Shown here one piece after another: positions 1 to 10,135 of a stretch of 32,997 nucleotides of DNA. The notes below the pieces were generated by a model. That model searched no databases, was not told the DNA's origin, and saw nothing but the letters and a program-made list of their open reading frames with translations. Source of the stretch: Thiomargarita sp. (lineage in GTDB: Bacteria; Pseudomonadota; Gammaproteobacteria; Beggiatoales; Beggiatoaceae); contig DYNO01000009.1 of assembly GCA_020721025.1 (NCBI GenBank), positions 1 to 32,997 of the forward strand, read 5' to 3'. The position numbers were made by a program, and so were the translations under genes. How positions within the stretch are numbered: position 1 is the stretch's first letter; each line of letters starts with the position of its first letter.

Positions 1-6
1 CGTATA

Positions 7-32
7 TAGCTATATTGAACTAAATATAGCTA
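7..32. repeat. Perfect inverted repeat TAGCTATATT-GAACTA-AATATAGCTA
   Basis: 10-bp perfect stem and 6-nt loop read directly; it lies where the DUF262-like ORF loses homology. Confidence 0.7.
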
Positions 33-315
33 ATTTGGTAACAGGAACTAACTCCGCTACGAAAATCGCAGGTGTTGGAATCCCCAATAACAAGGATTCA
101 ATAAATTTGGTTTTCCGATCCTCATCCCAACGAAATAAACGTTGAAATTCCGGGTCGATGATCAACTCTTGATTTTCATACAGGCTGATCAACTCCCCAA
201 AAGACATATCCATTTTTTCAGTCTTGAGACTATTACGAGCTTTATTGATTTCCTCATCTAACTTAGTTTTCCAAAGTTCTTGTTCCAAATTTTTCGGTAC
301 AATCGTAGATTCCAT
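10..315 (-). pseudogene. DUF262 (GmrSD-type N-terminal) protein fragment, truncated after the IFVAE motif
   Basis: Translation MSFGELISLYENQELIIDPEFQRLFRWDEDRKTKFIESLLLGIPTPAIFVAE matches the start of DUF262 proteins. The expected following W.LIDG.QR motif is absent and the ORF ends in AT-rich sequence at an inverted repeat. Confidence 0.6.
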
Positions 316-399
316 ACAAGTTTCCTAGTTGTCAATAATTTTAGGGTGGATAAAAATGTAAATTAGCCACCCCATTGAATAAAGACGACACAATTGAGA

Positions 400-3297
400 T
401 TACAAAGTACGCGCAATAGTCACACGTTCATACACTTCGATATGATCGCCGATTTGTACGTCATTGTAATTTTTCACGCCCACCCCGCATTCGGTGCCGG
501 CTTTAACCTCTTGAATATCATCTTTGAAGCGGCGTAAAGATTCCAATTCCCCTTCATACACCACCACGTTATTGCGTAACACGCGGATGGGGTTGCTGCG
601 TCTCACCATGCCATCGACCACCAAACAACCCGCCACTGCACCGAATTTGGGCGAATGGAATACGTCGCGCACTTCTGCCAAGCCGATAATTTGTTCTCTG
701 ATTTCTGGCTTTAACAAACCACTGATGGCTTTTTTGACTTCATCAATCGCTTCGTAAATGATGCTGTAATAGTGTAAATCGACTTCTGCTTCAGAAATCA
801 AACGTTTGGCACTGCTATCTGCCCGCACGTTGAAGCCGATTAAAATTGCACTGGATGCTATGGCTAAATTGACATCTGATTCGGTGATCGCTCCCACGCC
901 GCTGGCAATGGTATTGACGCGCACTTCTTCATTCGATAATTTCGTCAACGCATCTTGCAAGGCTTCGACTGATCCATTGACATCGGCTTTTAACACGATA
1001 TTCAGCGTATGCGAACCGCCCTCTTGCATTTGCGAGAACATGTTTTCTAACTTAATTGCTTGATTCTTCGCCAATCGGACTTCACGATATTTTCCTTGAC
1101 GGAACAGGGCAACTTCACGGGCTTTGCGTTCGTCAGCCACCACGATGGCATCGTCACCCGCCGCCGGTACGCCTGTCAATCCCAATACTTCAACAGGAAT
1201 GGAGGGGCCCGCGGCATCAACCGCCTTGCCGTTTTCATTAAACATGGCGCGCACTCGACCAAATTCTCGCCCTGCCAATAAAACATCGCCCTTGTGTAAC
1301 GTACCGCCTTGCACTAACACGGTTGCGACTGCGCCCCGACCTTTGTCTAAACGCGATTCGATGACGACACCGTGAGCAGGTCCATCGGCAACGGTTTTTA
1401 ATTCCAATACTTCGGCTTGTAATAACACTGCGTCAAGTAATGCGTCAATCCCTTGCCCAGTTTTCGCAGAGACATGGACAAACATTGTGTCACCGCCCCA
1501 TTCTTCAGCAACCACTTCTTTTCCTGCAAGTTCTTGTTTCACTCGGTCAGGATCGGCATTGGGCTTGTCGATTTTATTCACTGCAACCACGAGGGGAACT
1601 TTGGCGGCTTTGGCATGTTGCACGGCTTCAATGGTTTGAGGCATCACGCCGTCATCCGCAGCAACCACAAGAATAACAATATCAGTGACTTTGGCACCAC
1701 GCGCCCGCATTTGAGTAAACGCTGCGTGTCCGGGGGTATCTAAAAAGCACACCATACCCTTGCCAGTTTCTACGTGATATGCCCCGATATGTTGCGTAAT
1801 CCCACCCGCTTCGCCCAAAGCCACCTTAGTAGAACGGATGTAATCGAGCAATGAGGTTTTTCCATGATCAACGTGTCCCATAATCGTGACCACCGGCGGA
1901 CGCGACACCAATTCCCCCCCCCCTTGCGTTTGCGCGAGATTGTCTTCAATCGCGTTTTCGTTGAGTAATTTGGCTTTATGCCCCAATTCTTCCACCACAA
2001 TCGTCGCGGTTTCCTGATCGATGACTTGATTAATTGTCACCATCGAACCCATTTTGATCATTGCTTTAATCAAATCTGCGGCTTTGACCGACATCTTTTG
2101 TGCTAGATCAGCAATGGTAATGGTTTCCGGAATACTCACTTCTCGCACCACCGGCGCAGTCGGACGGGTAAAACTGCCATGCACCGGCTCCAAACTTTTT
2201 GCCGGATGTCTGCCCTTTTTACGGTTCTTGATTTCGACCAGATGTTCTTGTTTTTTAGAACCTTTGTCATCTCGATCTCGTCCCTTACCACTACTGTTAG
2301 ATTTACCGTCCTTACTTTTCACGACGGTCGATTTCACAGGCTTTTTATGAGATTTCCCGCGCAATAACGTTTCTTCGTCTAATTCCACCAATACATTCGG
2401 GCTTAAACCTTCTTCCAATGCGGTATCGGTCAGCGAGGGCGAAGAAGTGGGACGTTTTTGAGTTTCCGCCTTACGTTTCACCGGCTCTTTAGAACGTTGG
2501 GCGGCGGGTTTCGCGTCGATAGGACGTTTATCTTGTCCTCCAGTCCGGGATTCGGTGGGTTTATCCCCTGGTCTGCGTGGTGGCGATGAGTCAGTTGTAC
2601 GTCTGGCGGGATGTTCAGTGCGATTTGGCATATCACTTTTCGGCGCGGTGGACGATCTCTCGGTTCTAGCTGCCGGTGAGGGCGCTCTTTTAGCAGGAGT
2701 ATCGAGTTTGACAGAACCACCGGTGCGTTCATCGGTTCTCTTGCGCGGCGATTCTTCTATTCTTGGGCGTTGATTGGCTGATTTTTCAGCTGGTTTTTCT
2801 GGTTGTTCCACTTTGATGACGGCTTCCTCTTGGGCACTTGGCTTCATTGCCGGACGTGCGGGTTCTTCTGACTGGGTACGTTCTAACGACTGTTGTTCGG
2901 TGACATCTTGTTCTAATTTACGTTCTAATTGCTCTAATTTCTCACTCATACCCGCTGTGCCACTGCCTTGTACTTTTGGCTTGACGTAAGTATGTTTTTT
3001 ACGCACTTCAACGCTGACTGTCTTGGCACGACCTTGGGCATCCGGCAAACGAATTTCACTATGAGTTTTACGTTTGAGGGTAATTTTTGTTGGTTCAGAA
3101 GGAGGAGCGGGAGGTTTTTCCTCGACTTTTTTATCCTGTCCCTGACGCAACTGTTTGATAATATGAAGTTTATCTTTATCCGAAAGTGTATCCTCGGCAG
3201 TGTTCGCGCTGACACCGAGTTCATTCAGTTGGGTTAATAATCGTTCTACGGGAATATTAATATCGGCTGCAAATTGTTTTATCGTGACTTCTGCCAT
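400..3297 (-). CDS. infB: Translation initiation factor IF-2
   Basis: 965-aa ORF with IF2 N-terminal domain ([21 protein letters not shown]), G-domain [41 protein letters not shown]; located downstream of nusA. Confidence 0.98.
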   Translation of the reverse strand: MAEVTIKQFAADINIPVERLLTQLNELGVSANTAEDTLSDKDKLHIIKQLRQGQDKKVEEKPPAPPSEPTKITLKRKTHSEIRLPDAQGRAKTVSVEVRKKHTYVKPKVQGSGTAGMSEKLEQLERKLEQDVTEQQSLERTQSEEPARPAMKPSAQEEAVIKVEQPEKPAEKSANQRPRIEESPRKRTDERTGGSVKLDTPAKRAPSPAARTERSSTAPKSDMPNRTEHPARRTTDSSPPRRPGDKPTESRTGGQDKRPIDAKPAAQRSKEPVKRKAETQKRPTSSPSLTDTALEEGLSPNVLVELDEETLLRGKSHKKPVKSTVVKSKDGKSNSSGKGRDRDDKGSKKQEHLVEIKNRKKGRHPAKSLEPVHGSFTRPTAPVVREVSIPETITIADLAQKMSVKAADLIKAMIKMGSMVTINQVIDQETATIVVEELGHKAKLLNENAIEDNLAQTQGGGELVSRPPVVTIMGHVDHGKTSLLDYIRSTKVALGEAGGITQHIGAYHVETGKGMVCFLDTPGHAAFTQMRARGAKVTDIVILVVAADDGVMPQTIEAVQHAKAAKVPLVVAVNKIDKPNADPDRVKQELAGKEVVAEEWGGDTMFVHVSAKTGQGIDALLDAVLLQAEVLELKTVADGPAHGVVIESRLDKGRGAVATVLVQGGTLHKGDVLLAGREFGRVRAMFNENGKAVDAAGPSIPVEVLGLTGVPAAGDDAIVVADERKAREVALFRQGKYREVRLAKNQAIKLENMFSQMQEGGSHTLNIVLKADVNGSVEALQDALTKLSNEEVRVNTIASGVGAITESDVNLAIASSAILIGFNVRADSSAKRLISEAEVDLHYYSIIYEAIDEVKKAISGLLKPEIREQIIGLAEVRDVFHSPKFGAVAGCLVVDGMVRRSNPIRVLRNNVVVYEGELESLRRFKDDIQEVKAGTECGVGVKNYNDVQIGDHIEVYERVTIARTL

Positions 3298-3352
3298 ACT
3301 TTGAACTTAACCTCTGATAGAGACCCGCACTGGGGAGGTCTGCTTGAGAATG

Positions 3353-3487
3353 ATGAATTGAAAATTACGAATTATCAGTGGGTGATGAGCAAGGTCACGA
3401 TGAATTGCGAACATAATGTTTGGTTAAGTGATTAATTCATCATGTTTTATTCGTCATGTCAAAGTGATAATTCGTAATTAAATTCAT
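3353..3487. repeat. MITE-like inverted-repeat element between nusA and infB
   Basis: Perfect 15-bp inverted repeat AATTACGAATTATCA (3363-3377) / TGATAATTCGTAATT (3465-3479). The arms extend outward into ATGAATT/AATTCAT. Confidence 0.75.
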
Positions 3488-3493
3488 GTGTCG

Positions 3494-3520
3494 GTTGTCT
3501 AAACCAAGATTTTCAGGATT
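3494..3520. repeat. Diverged half copy of the family 1 repeat end (TTGTCTaAACCaagATTTTCAggATT)
   Basis: Similar to the reverse complement of the family 1 right end TTGTCTGAACCGTAATTTTCATAATTT, with several mismatches. Confidence 0.45.
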
Positions 3521-3542
3521 GACCACCATAAAATTTACATCT

Positions 3543-3663
3543 TTTGAACCGTAATTTGCTTAATTAACATAATTTACATAAAAATTATTAAAAATTCAAA
3601 CCTGTCAAGTTTCTGAAACCTGACAGGTTTAAAACCCAAATTATGAAAATTACGGTTCAGACA
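3543..3663. repeat. Family 1 palindromic element, copy 1, with nested hairpin
   Basis: TGAACCGTAATT (3545-3556) / AATTACGGTTCA (3648-3659), inner CATAATTT/AAATTATG stem, plus nested 10-bp perfect inverted repeat AAACCTGTCA (3598-3607) / TGACAGGTTT (3621-3630). Confidence 0.85.
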
Positions 3664-3664
3664 A

Positions 3665-5146
3665 TTAGGTTTCAAACCAGTGGGCGCGTGCTGCCATGAT
3701 TAATTTGCCTGCTTGTTCCGTATTTAACAGATTCAATGCCAATAAGTCATCAATAGATTGTTCTGCCAGATCATCCATCGTCTTGATATCATGACGCATC
3801 AAGCCGTCGGCGAGTTCGGGAGTCATGCCTTCTAAGTCCAGCAAATCTTGAGGTAAAGTTTCTGCCGGAACATTTGCCGCGGCGACTTTGGCAAGCAGGG
3901 CTTCCTTGGCACGATGTCGCAATTCTTGCACAATATCTTCATCAAATTCATCAATTTGGAGCATTTCATTCAGCGGCACGTAGGCAATTTCTTCTAAACT
4001 GGAAAACCCTTGTTCGACCAAAATTTTGGCAATATCACTGTCGATATCCAGTGTGAGCATGAAGATATTTTTTAATTTATCTGCTTCGTCGGCATTTTTC
4101 GCAGCGGCTTGGGCTTCCGTCATCACGTTCAATGTCCAACCGGTCAATTGACTGGCGAGTTTCACATTCTGCCCACCGCGCCCAATCGCTTGAGATAATT
4201 GACTTTCTTTGACGGCAACGTCCATGCTGTGCGTATCTTCGTCGATGATAATAGAGACCACTTCCGCAGGCGACATGGCATTAATCACGTATTGCGCGAT
4301 GTTATCATCCCACAGTACCACGTCAATTTTTTCGCCCGCCAATTCATTGGAAACCGCTTGAATTCTCGCTCCCCGCATCCCAACGCAGGCTCCGACCGGA
4401 TCGATGCGATCATCCTTACTCCGCACTGCAATTTTGGCACGAGAACCGGCATCACGCGCCGCGCCCATGATTTCGATTAAATCTTCGCCAATTTCAGGAA
4501 CTTCCAATTTAAACAATTCAATTAATAACCCCGGCGCGGTACGACTGAGCAATAACATGGGACCTTTATTTTCTGCACGCACGCTGCGTAAATAAGCCCG
4601 CAACCGGTCGCCAACTCGCACCACTTCACGCAAAATCATGTCTTCACGGGAAACCACTGCTTCAACGTTGCCACCCAAATCTAAAATAATACTGCTGCGT
4701 TCAACTTTTTTCACCACTCCGCTGACCAATTTCCCTTCTTTTTCTTTGTAGGCGCGGATGACGATTTCCCGTTCAGCTTCACGAATTTTCTGCACAATGA
4801 CTTGTTTTGCCGTTTGCGCACTGATGCGATCAAACACCACAGATTCAATAGATTCTTCCCAATAGCTACCGAGTTGAATATCCGGCTGTTTTTTTAAAGC
4901 GGTCTGCCAAGCAATTTGACGGTCGGGATATTGAAAATGTTCATCATTGACCACCAGCCAACGTTGGAAAGTGAGATAACTACCATCTTTACGGTTAATT
5001 TTCACTCGCACGTCAATATTGGCAGCATGGCGTTTCTTGGTAGCCATCGCAAGGGCGCATTCCAAAGCATCAAAAATGTCTTCTTTATCGACCCCTTTTT
5101 CGTTAGAGACAACTTCGATCATTGAAAGAATTTCTTTGTTCATCAT
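3665..5146 (-). CDS. nusA: Transcription termination/antitermination protein NusA
   Basis: NusA N-terminus [29 protein letters not shown]1 domain, KH motifs ([41 protein letters not shown]), helix-hairpin-helix C-terminal repeats; adjacent to rimP and infB. Confidence 0.98.
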   Translation of the reverse strand: MMNKEILSMIEVVSNEKGVDKEDIFDALECALAMATKKRHAANIDVRVKINRKDGSYLTFQRWLVVNDEHFQYPDRQIAWQTALKKQPDIQLGSYWEESIESVVFDRISAQTAKQVIVQKIREAEREIVIRAYKEKEGKLVSGVVKKVERSSIILDLGGNVEAVVSREDMILREVVRVGDRLRAYLRSVRAENKGPMLLLSRTAPGLLIELFKLEVPEIGEDLIEIMGAARDAGSRAKIAVRSKDDRIDPVGACVGMRGARIQAVSNELAGEKIDVVLWDDNIAQYVINAMSPAEVVSIIIDEDTHSMDVAVKESQLSQAIGRGGQNVKLASQLTGWTLNVMTEAQAAAKNADEADKLKNIFMLTLDIDSDIAKILVEQGFSSLEEIAYVPLNEMLQIDEFDEDIVQELRHRAKEALLAKVAAANVPAETLPQDLLDLEGMTPELADGLMRHDIKTMDDLAEQSIDDLLALNLLNTEQAGKLIMAARAHWFET

Positions 5147-5229
5147 ATACCTGTGACATGAGAAAGCGGGAACGCAATCTGTTTAAAAAGGGTAAATACG
5201 CTGTCGATACGTTGCGCGTTTGAATTGCA

Positions 5230-5682
5230 TTAAAAATCTGCTACCAAATGCGCTCTTTCGATCTGTTCATAGGGTAACGCGAATTCTGTTTGATCAACGA
5301 CGATGAAAATTCTATTGTTTTCAATCCGCTGCAATACCCCGCTAAAATTGCGTCGCGTATCTAACGGACGGCGCAACTTCACCGAAACCTTGTGTCCAAC
5401 AAAGCGGCTGAAGTGATCCAGAGTAAATAAGGGACGATCTAAGCCAGGCGAGGAAACTTCTAAGATATATTTGCCAACGATAGGGTCTTCTACGTCGAGA
5501 ATCCCACTGACTTGATGGCTGACGCGCTCACAATCGTCTAACGTAATGCCTTCATCGCAGTCGATAAAAACGCGCAACAATGTACCACGTTTGCCTTGTG
5601 TAATGCGTTCTATGCCTAATAATTCGTAGCCTAATGCGGTGATCGCAGGTGCCAGTAATTCTTGTAACTTATTGTCTATCAA
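5230..5682 (-). CDS. rimP: Ribosome maturation factor RimP
   Basis: 150-aa ORF with LGYELLGIERITQGKRGTLLRVFID and VSSPGLDRPLFTLDHFSRFVGHKVSVKLR; upstream of nusA. Confidence 0.97.
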   Translation of the reverse strand: MIDNKLQELLAPAITALGYELLGIERITQGKRGTLLRVFIDCDEGITLDDCERVSHQVSGILDVEDPIVGKYILEVSSPGLDRPLFTLDHFSRFVGHKVSVKLRRPLDTRRNFSGVLQRIENNRIFIVVDQTEFALPYEQIERAHLVADF

Positions 5683-5700
5683 TGCAATTCAGTCCAGTCT

Positions 5701-5726
5701 AAAATAAAAAAGGGCACAACTGCCCG
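5701..5726 (-). terminator. Intrinsic-terminator-like hairpin in the leader of rimP-nusA-infB
   Basis: Minus strand reads GGGCA-GTTG-TGCCC followed by TTTTTTATTTT, about 20-45 nt upstream of the rimP start. Confidence 0.65.
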
Positions 5727-6002
5727 TTTCCCAACACTATTTCACCACTATTTTGTCAATCTGGTAGATAATTTTTATTATTACATCAGTAAACTCAACA
5801 AATTAGTTAAATTTCAGGCTTGATAAATTGAGTGTGATTCCCGTTGATTGACAACGATTTATTCGTGATTTGAAGTCGAATACAGCATGATAGTGTAGAA
5901 TATCTCATTTTTGTGGAGTAACCACGGCTGAATGCTGCACTGCACGCCAAAATCACTATCGCTAATTATAACACCTATTTTAGAAACCTAGGGCAGATTT
6001 CT

Positions 6003-6350
6003 ATGAATTTATTTCTTATTGAACGCAAGTTACGCACAGTTTTTCTATATTTTGTAGTACTTACCGCCGGTTGTGCCATGCTCAATCCGCGAGTGAGTCA
6101 TGACAATTATTTGAAAATCACCAATGGCATGTCCGAACAACAAGTCTCGAATATTTTGGGTGAACCGACGGAAGTAAAAAGCGCAGGGGCAAACATGGAT
6201 TTGGGCTCAGTGCTGGGGATTAGCGTGGGGTCATTGGTGGGAATTGATTCATTATCCGGTAGTTATATGAAATGGCAGAGTGCCGGAGCCTCGGTGCATA
6301 TTTTGTTTGTGGGGGGAAAAGTGAGATTCAAGAATTACAACACGAATTGA
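6003..6350 (+). CDS. Small lipoprotein, SmpA/OmlA (BamE)-like fold
   Basis: Lipobox-like LTAGC after a hydrophobic segment, then YLKITNGMSEQQVSNILGEPTEV, a motif of SmpA/BamE-like lipoproteins. Confidence 0.75.
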   Translation: MNLFLIERKLRTVFLYFVVLTAGCAMLNPRVSHDNYLKITNGMSEQQVSNILGEPTEVKSAGANMDLGSVLGISVGSLVGIDSLSGSYMKWQSAGASVHILFVGGKVRFKNYNTN

Positions 6351-6445
6351 ACTACAGTGCGTTAAATCAATTGGTTGTATTGTAACCATCCAGATAAACT
6401 TCGTACTATCTTGTCAATTGCGAAACTTATCCCTTTATTTCGTTG

Positions 6446-6666
6446 ATCTCGTTACCAAGTTGAGAGTCTGTAAAAGAACCTCATTTTTTGGATTTTTAGT
6501 TATGTAAAATCAACAACTTACAAGTCAGAAATTGCTAACTTTAGGAATTCTTTTACAGCTTCTGAACTTGGTAATGCCTGCCGAAAAGCTCTGCTTCGTG
6601 ATGTTGAAAATTCATCAAGCAGAGCTTGTAACACTTTCATTACCAAGTTGAACTCGGTAACGAGAT
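6446..6666. repeat. Multi-stem structured inverted-repeat element between convergent genes
   Basis: Outer arms ATCTCGTTACCAAGTTG / AACTCGGTAACGAGAT (one mismatch); CTGTAAAAGAA (6468-6478) / TTCTTTTACAG (6548-6558); AACTTGGTAATG (6565-6576) / CATTACCAAGTT (6638-6649); AAGCTCTGCTT (6586-6596) / AAGCAGAGCTT (6617-6627). Confidence 0.85.
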
Positions 6667-6709
6667 AAATCTAAAATTGCGAGTAAAACCAATTTTTTAT
6701 AAAAACTGG

Positions 6710-7813
6710 TTACGCAGGTTCGATATCAATGCAGGCTTTGCCATGACGCACAAATGGCGGTTTTACGACCTTCGCGGTCAACTGCTTGTTACGAATCGCA
6801 ACCGTGACTTGTTCATGCACTTCGGGGGGAACACGCGCCAATCCAATCGACATGCCCAATGTTGGCGAAAATGTGCCGCTAGTGATTTGTCCCTCTTCGC
6901 GATTTTCTAAATAAACCGTTTGATGCCCGCGCAACACGCCTCTTTTATCATTTAAAATCAATCCCACCATGATGGAATGTTCCCGACGTTGCCGCTGTTC
7001 TTCTAGGGCATCTCGTCCAATAAATTCACGATTGGGGGGAGTCCACGCCACCGTCCATTCTAATCCTGATTCCAACGGCGAATGATTTTCATCCAAATCC
7101 GTGCCATACAAACGCATCCCGGCTTCTAATCGCAAGGTATCCCGCGCCGCTAAACCAATGGGTTTGATTCCTGCGAGCAGTAAATTATCCCAAAAACTTT
7201 GCGCTTGTGGTACCGGCAAAATGACCTCAAAACCGTCTTCCCCCGTATAACCCGTGCGCGCAACGAACCATTGTTCACTCCAGCAAGAATGAAATGGTTT
7301 GAGTCCCAGCGCAGCAGACTGTAGTTCAGGCGGTAAACAAGGCAGAGTTTTGTCACGAGCTGTCGGTCCCTGAATCGCTAACATGGCGTAATGAAGGGAA
7401 TCTTGAATCCGCACTCCAAAATTTTTCGCCTGTTTTTTAATCCAATTCGACACTTTATCTCGCGTCGCTGCATTACATACCATACGGAATTGTGTTTCAG
7501 TTTGTTGATAAACAATCAAGTCATCCAGCACTTTGCCCCGTTCATTTAACATACAACTGTACAATGCCTGTCCCGCCTCCTTCAATTTCGCCACGTCATT
7601 CGCCAAAAGATAACGTAAAAATTCACGTGCTCGTTGCCCTGATAAATCCAAGACTGTCATGTGAGAAACATCAAACACACCGGCATCTCGACGAACTTGA
7701 TGATGTTCCGTGAGTTGTGAACCGTAATGCAACGGCATCAACCAACCATGGAAGTCAACCATCTTGGCGTTTGCTTGCAAATGTTTAGCGTATAAGGGCG
7801 TTTTTTTGCTCAT
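6710..7813 (-). CDS. gcvT: Aminomethyltransferase (glycine cleavage system T protein)
   Basis: MSKKTPLYAKHLQANAKMVDFHGWLMPLHYGS, DVSHMTVLDLSG, RTGYTGEDGFEV, LRLEAGMRLYGTDLDE. Start set at MSKKT; the ORF extends to 7825. Confidence 0.97.
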   Translation of the reverse strand: MSKKTPLYAKHLQANAKMVDFHGWLMPLHYGSQLTEHHQVRRDAGVFDVSHMTVLDLSGQRAREFLRYLLANDVAKLKEAGQALYSCMLNERGKVLDDLIVYQQTETQFRMVCNAATRDKVSNWIKKQAKNFGVRIQDSLHYAMLAIQGPTARDKTLPCLPPELQSAALGLKPFHSCWSEQWFVARTGYTGEDGFEVILPVPQAQSFWDNLLLAGIKPIGLAARDTLRLEAGMRLYGTDLDENHSPLESGLEWTVAWTPPNREFIGRDALEEQRQRREHSIMVGLILNDKRGVLRGHQTVYLENREEGQITSGTFSPTLGMSIGLARVPPEVHEQVTVAIRNKQLTAKVVKPPFVRHGKACIDIEPA

Positions 7814-7970
7814 GTCTGAGATCAACTACAATTTGATTGATATAGTCTTATGATAAAACCGATTTGACGTTTTTAAACTGAGTGAAAATAAAGTCTAAAA
7901 ATATCGTTAAGCGTCTGTAAAAAACCAAACGTTATTCAACATGAGCACAATACTCATATTTTGATCAACA

Positions 7971-8000
7971 TAACTGCTTGATAACTCAAGTCTTAAGTTA
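7971..8000. repeat. Solitary copy of a sequence also found at the downstream side of the tnpB element (possible IS right-end remnant)
   Basis: AACTGCTTGATAACTCAAGTCTTAAGTTAC versus AACTGCTTGATTGCTCAAGTCTTACGTTAC at 28784: 27 of 30 identical. Both contain a CTTGA-n4-TCAAG hairpin. Confidence 0.6.
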
Positions 8001-8137
8001 CGTTTCGGTGCGTCTAAAGTCTTGCTGATTCTTGAATTTTATGGTAAATCTTGATTCTCACCCGCGCTTAAATCATACTCTAAGTTGTTTAATTATGCAA
8101 ATGGGTTGTCGAATTATGAACTGCGCCATTCCTTAAC

Positions 8138-9973
8138 TTATTCAACTGTCACTGATTTTGCAAGATTACGGGGTTGATCGACATCGGTGCCCTTGATGAG
8201 TGCCACATGATAAGCAAGTAATTGCAGCGGCACCACGTAAAGAATCGGCGAAACCACTTCATTAATCTCTCCCATCTCAATGACATGAATAAAATCAAAA
8301 TCTTGCATAATCGCACGATGATTCGCCAATACATACAACTGCCCCCCGCGCGCATGAACTTCTTGTAAATTCGACTTTAATTTTTCCTGTAAGGCATCAT
8401 TCGGCGCGACGGCAATCACGGGCATTTCTGCGTCCACCAAGGCGAGGGGCCCATGCTTCAATTCACCGGCGGGATAGGCTTCGGCATGAATATACGAAAT
8501 TTCTTTTAATTTCAGCGCACCTTCCATCGCAATTGGATAATGCACCCCCCGTCCCAAAAATAACGCGTGTTGCTTGTCTGCAAAATTTTCTGCCAACGTT
8601 TGAATCTGTTCGCTTAATGCCAGCAACTCCCGCAACCGTTCTGGTAAGCCCAACATCGCCTTGACAATTTTGGCTTCCAACGCGCTATCAATGCCATATC
8701 GCCGCCCCAAAACGACGGTCAACATCAGCAACGCTAACAATTGCGTGGTGAAAGCCTTGGTTGAAGCCACCCCAATTTCTGGTCCCGCATAGGTCAAAAA
8801 TACCATGTCCGATAGCCGAACAAGGGAACTTTCTGGCGCGTTACAAATGGTCAAACTGGGTCCGAATCCCAAACGCCGCGCTTCATGCAATGCTGCCAAC
8901 GTGTCTGCGGTTTCCCCCGATTGCGACAAGGTGACAAATAAAGTATTGGGATTTGCCAACGGTTGCCGATAACGAAATTCGCTTGCGACTTCAACAGCAC
9001 AGGGAATTTTTGCGAGACCTTCCAACCAGTAACGCGCCACTAATCCCGCATGATAACTGGTGCCGCAGGCGACAATTTGCACGGCATGGATATTTTTAAA
9101 AATCCGTTCTGCCTGTATGCCAAACGCGGCTTCAAGCACTGTTCCTTTATAAATTCGCCCTTCCAACGTGTCCAATAGGGCGCGCGGTTGCTCGAAAATT
9201 TCCTTTTCCATATAATGCCGATAATCCCCACGTTCCACCGCGTCAATTTGCAAATGACTGAGATGTTCGGGTCGATAAATCGCTCGTCCGGCAAAATCTA
9301 AAATATTGATACTATTGCGTTGTAATTCAACAATATCGCCATCTTCTAAAAAAATCATTCGATTCGTTACTGGAATCAGGGCAGACACATCTGAAGCCAC
9401 AAAATTTTCGCCAATTCCCAATCCTAACACGAGGGGACAACCCCGGCGCGCCGCGACCACGCGTTCTGGCTCAGATAATTGAATCACAGCAATGGCATAC
9501 GCTCCTTCGAGTAACTTGGTTGTCGCGTACACTGCCATCAGTAGATTTTTGCCCTGCGTGATAAACGAGTGAATTTGATGCGCGATAACTTCGGTATCGG
9601 TTTCAGATTCAAATTGATAGCCTTGTTGCTCCAATTGGTGACGCAATCCCTGATGATTTTCAATAATCCCGTTATGTACAATGGCGACAGTACCGCTCGA
9701 AAGATGAGGATGGGCGTTGTTATTGGAAGGTTTACCGTGCGTTGCCCAACGAGTATGCGCGATACCAATGCTAGAAATCAGGGGGTGTTGCGCCAAGGCG
9801 AGTTCTAATTCACGGATTTTTCCCGTCACTCGTTGCCGTTGTAATTGATGATTTTGATGATCAATGATCGCCACGCCCGCGGAGTCATAACCACGATATT
9901 CTAAGCGTCTTAATCCTTCAATGAGAATCGGAACGACATCGCGTTGTGCCACACCGCCAATAATACCGCACAT
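8138..9973 (-). CDS. glmS: Glutamine--fructose-6-phosphate aminotransferase (isomerizing)
   Basis: [33 protein letters not shown], two SIS domains ([27 protein letters not shown]), C-terminus [13 protein letters not shown]. Confidence 0.99.
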   Translation of the reverse strand: MCGIIGGVAQRDVVPILIEGLRRLEYRGYDSAGVAIIDHQNHQLQRQRVTGKIRELELALAQHPLISSIGIAHTRWATHGKPSNNNAHPHLSSGTVAIVHNGIIENHQGLRHQLEQQGYQFESETDTEVIAHQIHSFITQGKNLLMAVYATTKLLEGAYAIAVIQLSEPERVVAARRGCPLVLGLGIGENFVASDVSALIPVTNRMIFLEDGDIVELQRNSINILDFAGRAIYRPEHLSHLQIDAVERGDYRHYMEKEIFEQPRALLDTLEGRIYKGTVLEAAFGIQAERIFKNIHAVQIVACGTSYHAGLVARYWLEGLAKIPCAVEVASEFRYRQPLANPNTLFVTLSQSGETADTLAALHEARRLGFGPSLTICNAPESSLVRLSDMVFLTYAGPEIGVASTKAFTTQLLALLMLTVVLGRRYGIDSALEAKIVKAMLGLPERLRELLALSEQIQTLAENFADKQHALFLGRGVHYPIAMEGALKLKEISYIHAEAYPAGELKHGPLALVDAEMPVIAVAPNDALQEKLKSNLQEVHARGGQLYVLANHRAIMQDFDFIHVIEMGEINEVVSPILYVVPLQLLAYHVALIKGTDVDQPRNLAKSVTVE

Positions 9974-9999
9974 AGTTTTTTTCCTTCAAATATAAATTA

Positions 10000-10054
10000 A
10001 ATCAATATTTTCAACCGGTTGATTTCACAAATGATTATAAAAAACTGTCCGAAT
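10000..10054. repeat. Family 2 repeat, half copy upstream of glmS
   Basis: AATCAATATTTTCAACCGGTTGATTTCACAAATGATTATAAAAAACTGTCCGAAT matches the right half of the 20626-20735 element at 49 of 55 positions by eye. Confidence 0.8.
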
Positions 10055-10135
10055 GATTGATTTCTAAAAATGGATTAAAATGCTAATTTTCTAAATTATT
10101 TTAATTGGTTAGCGACTGAGCAAAATAATCCGTTA

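Noticed and set aside
524-3237. Many plus-strand and alternate-frame ORFs opposite infB
   Set aside because: They overlap a certain infB reading frame and show no recognisable domains; shadow ORFs.
5727-6002. tRNA (metY-like) upstream of rimP
   Set aside because: No T-arm GGTTCGAATCC-like motif or acceptor stem could be found on either strand.
8138-10135. Possible glmS ribozyme or glucosamine-responsive leader
   Set aside because: The region upstream of glmS (9974-10135) contains a family 2 repeat and no recognisable ribozyme core; glmS ribozymes are mainly known from Gram-positives.
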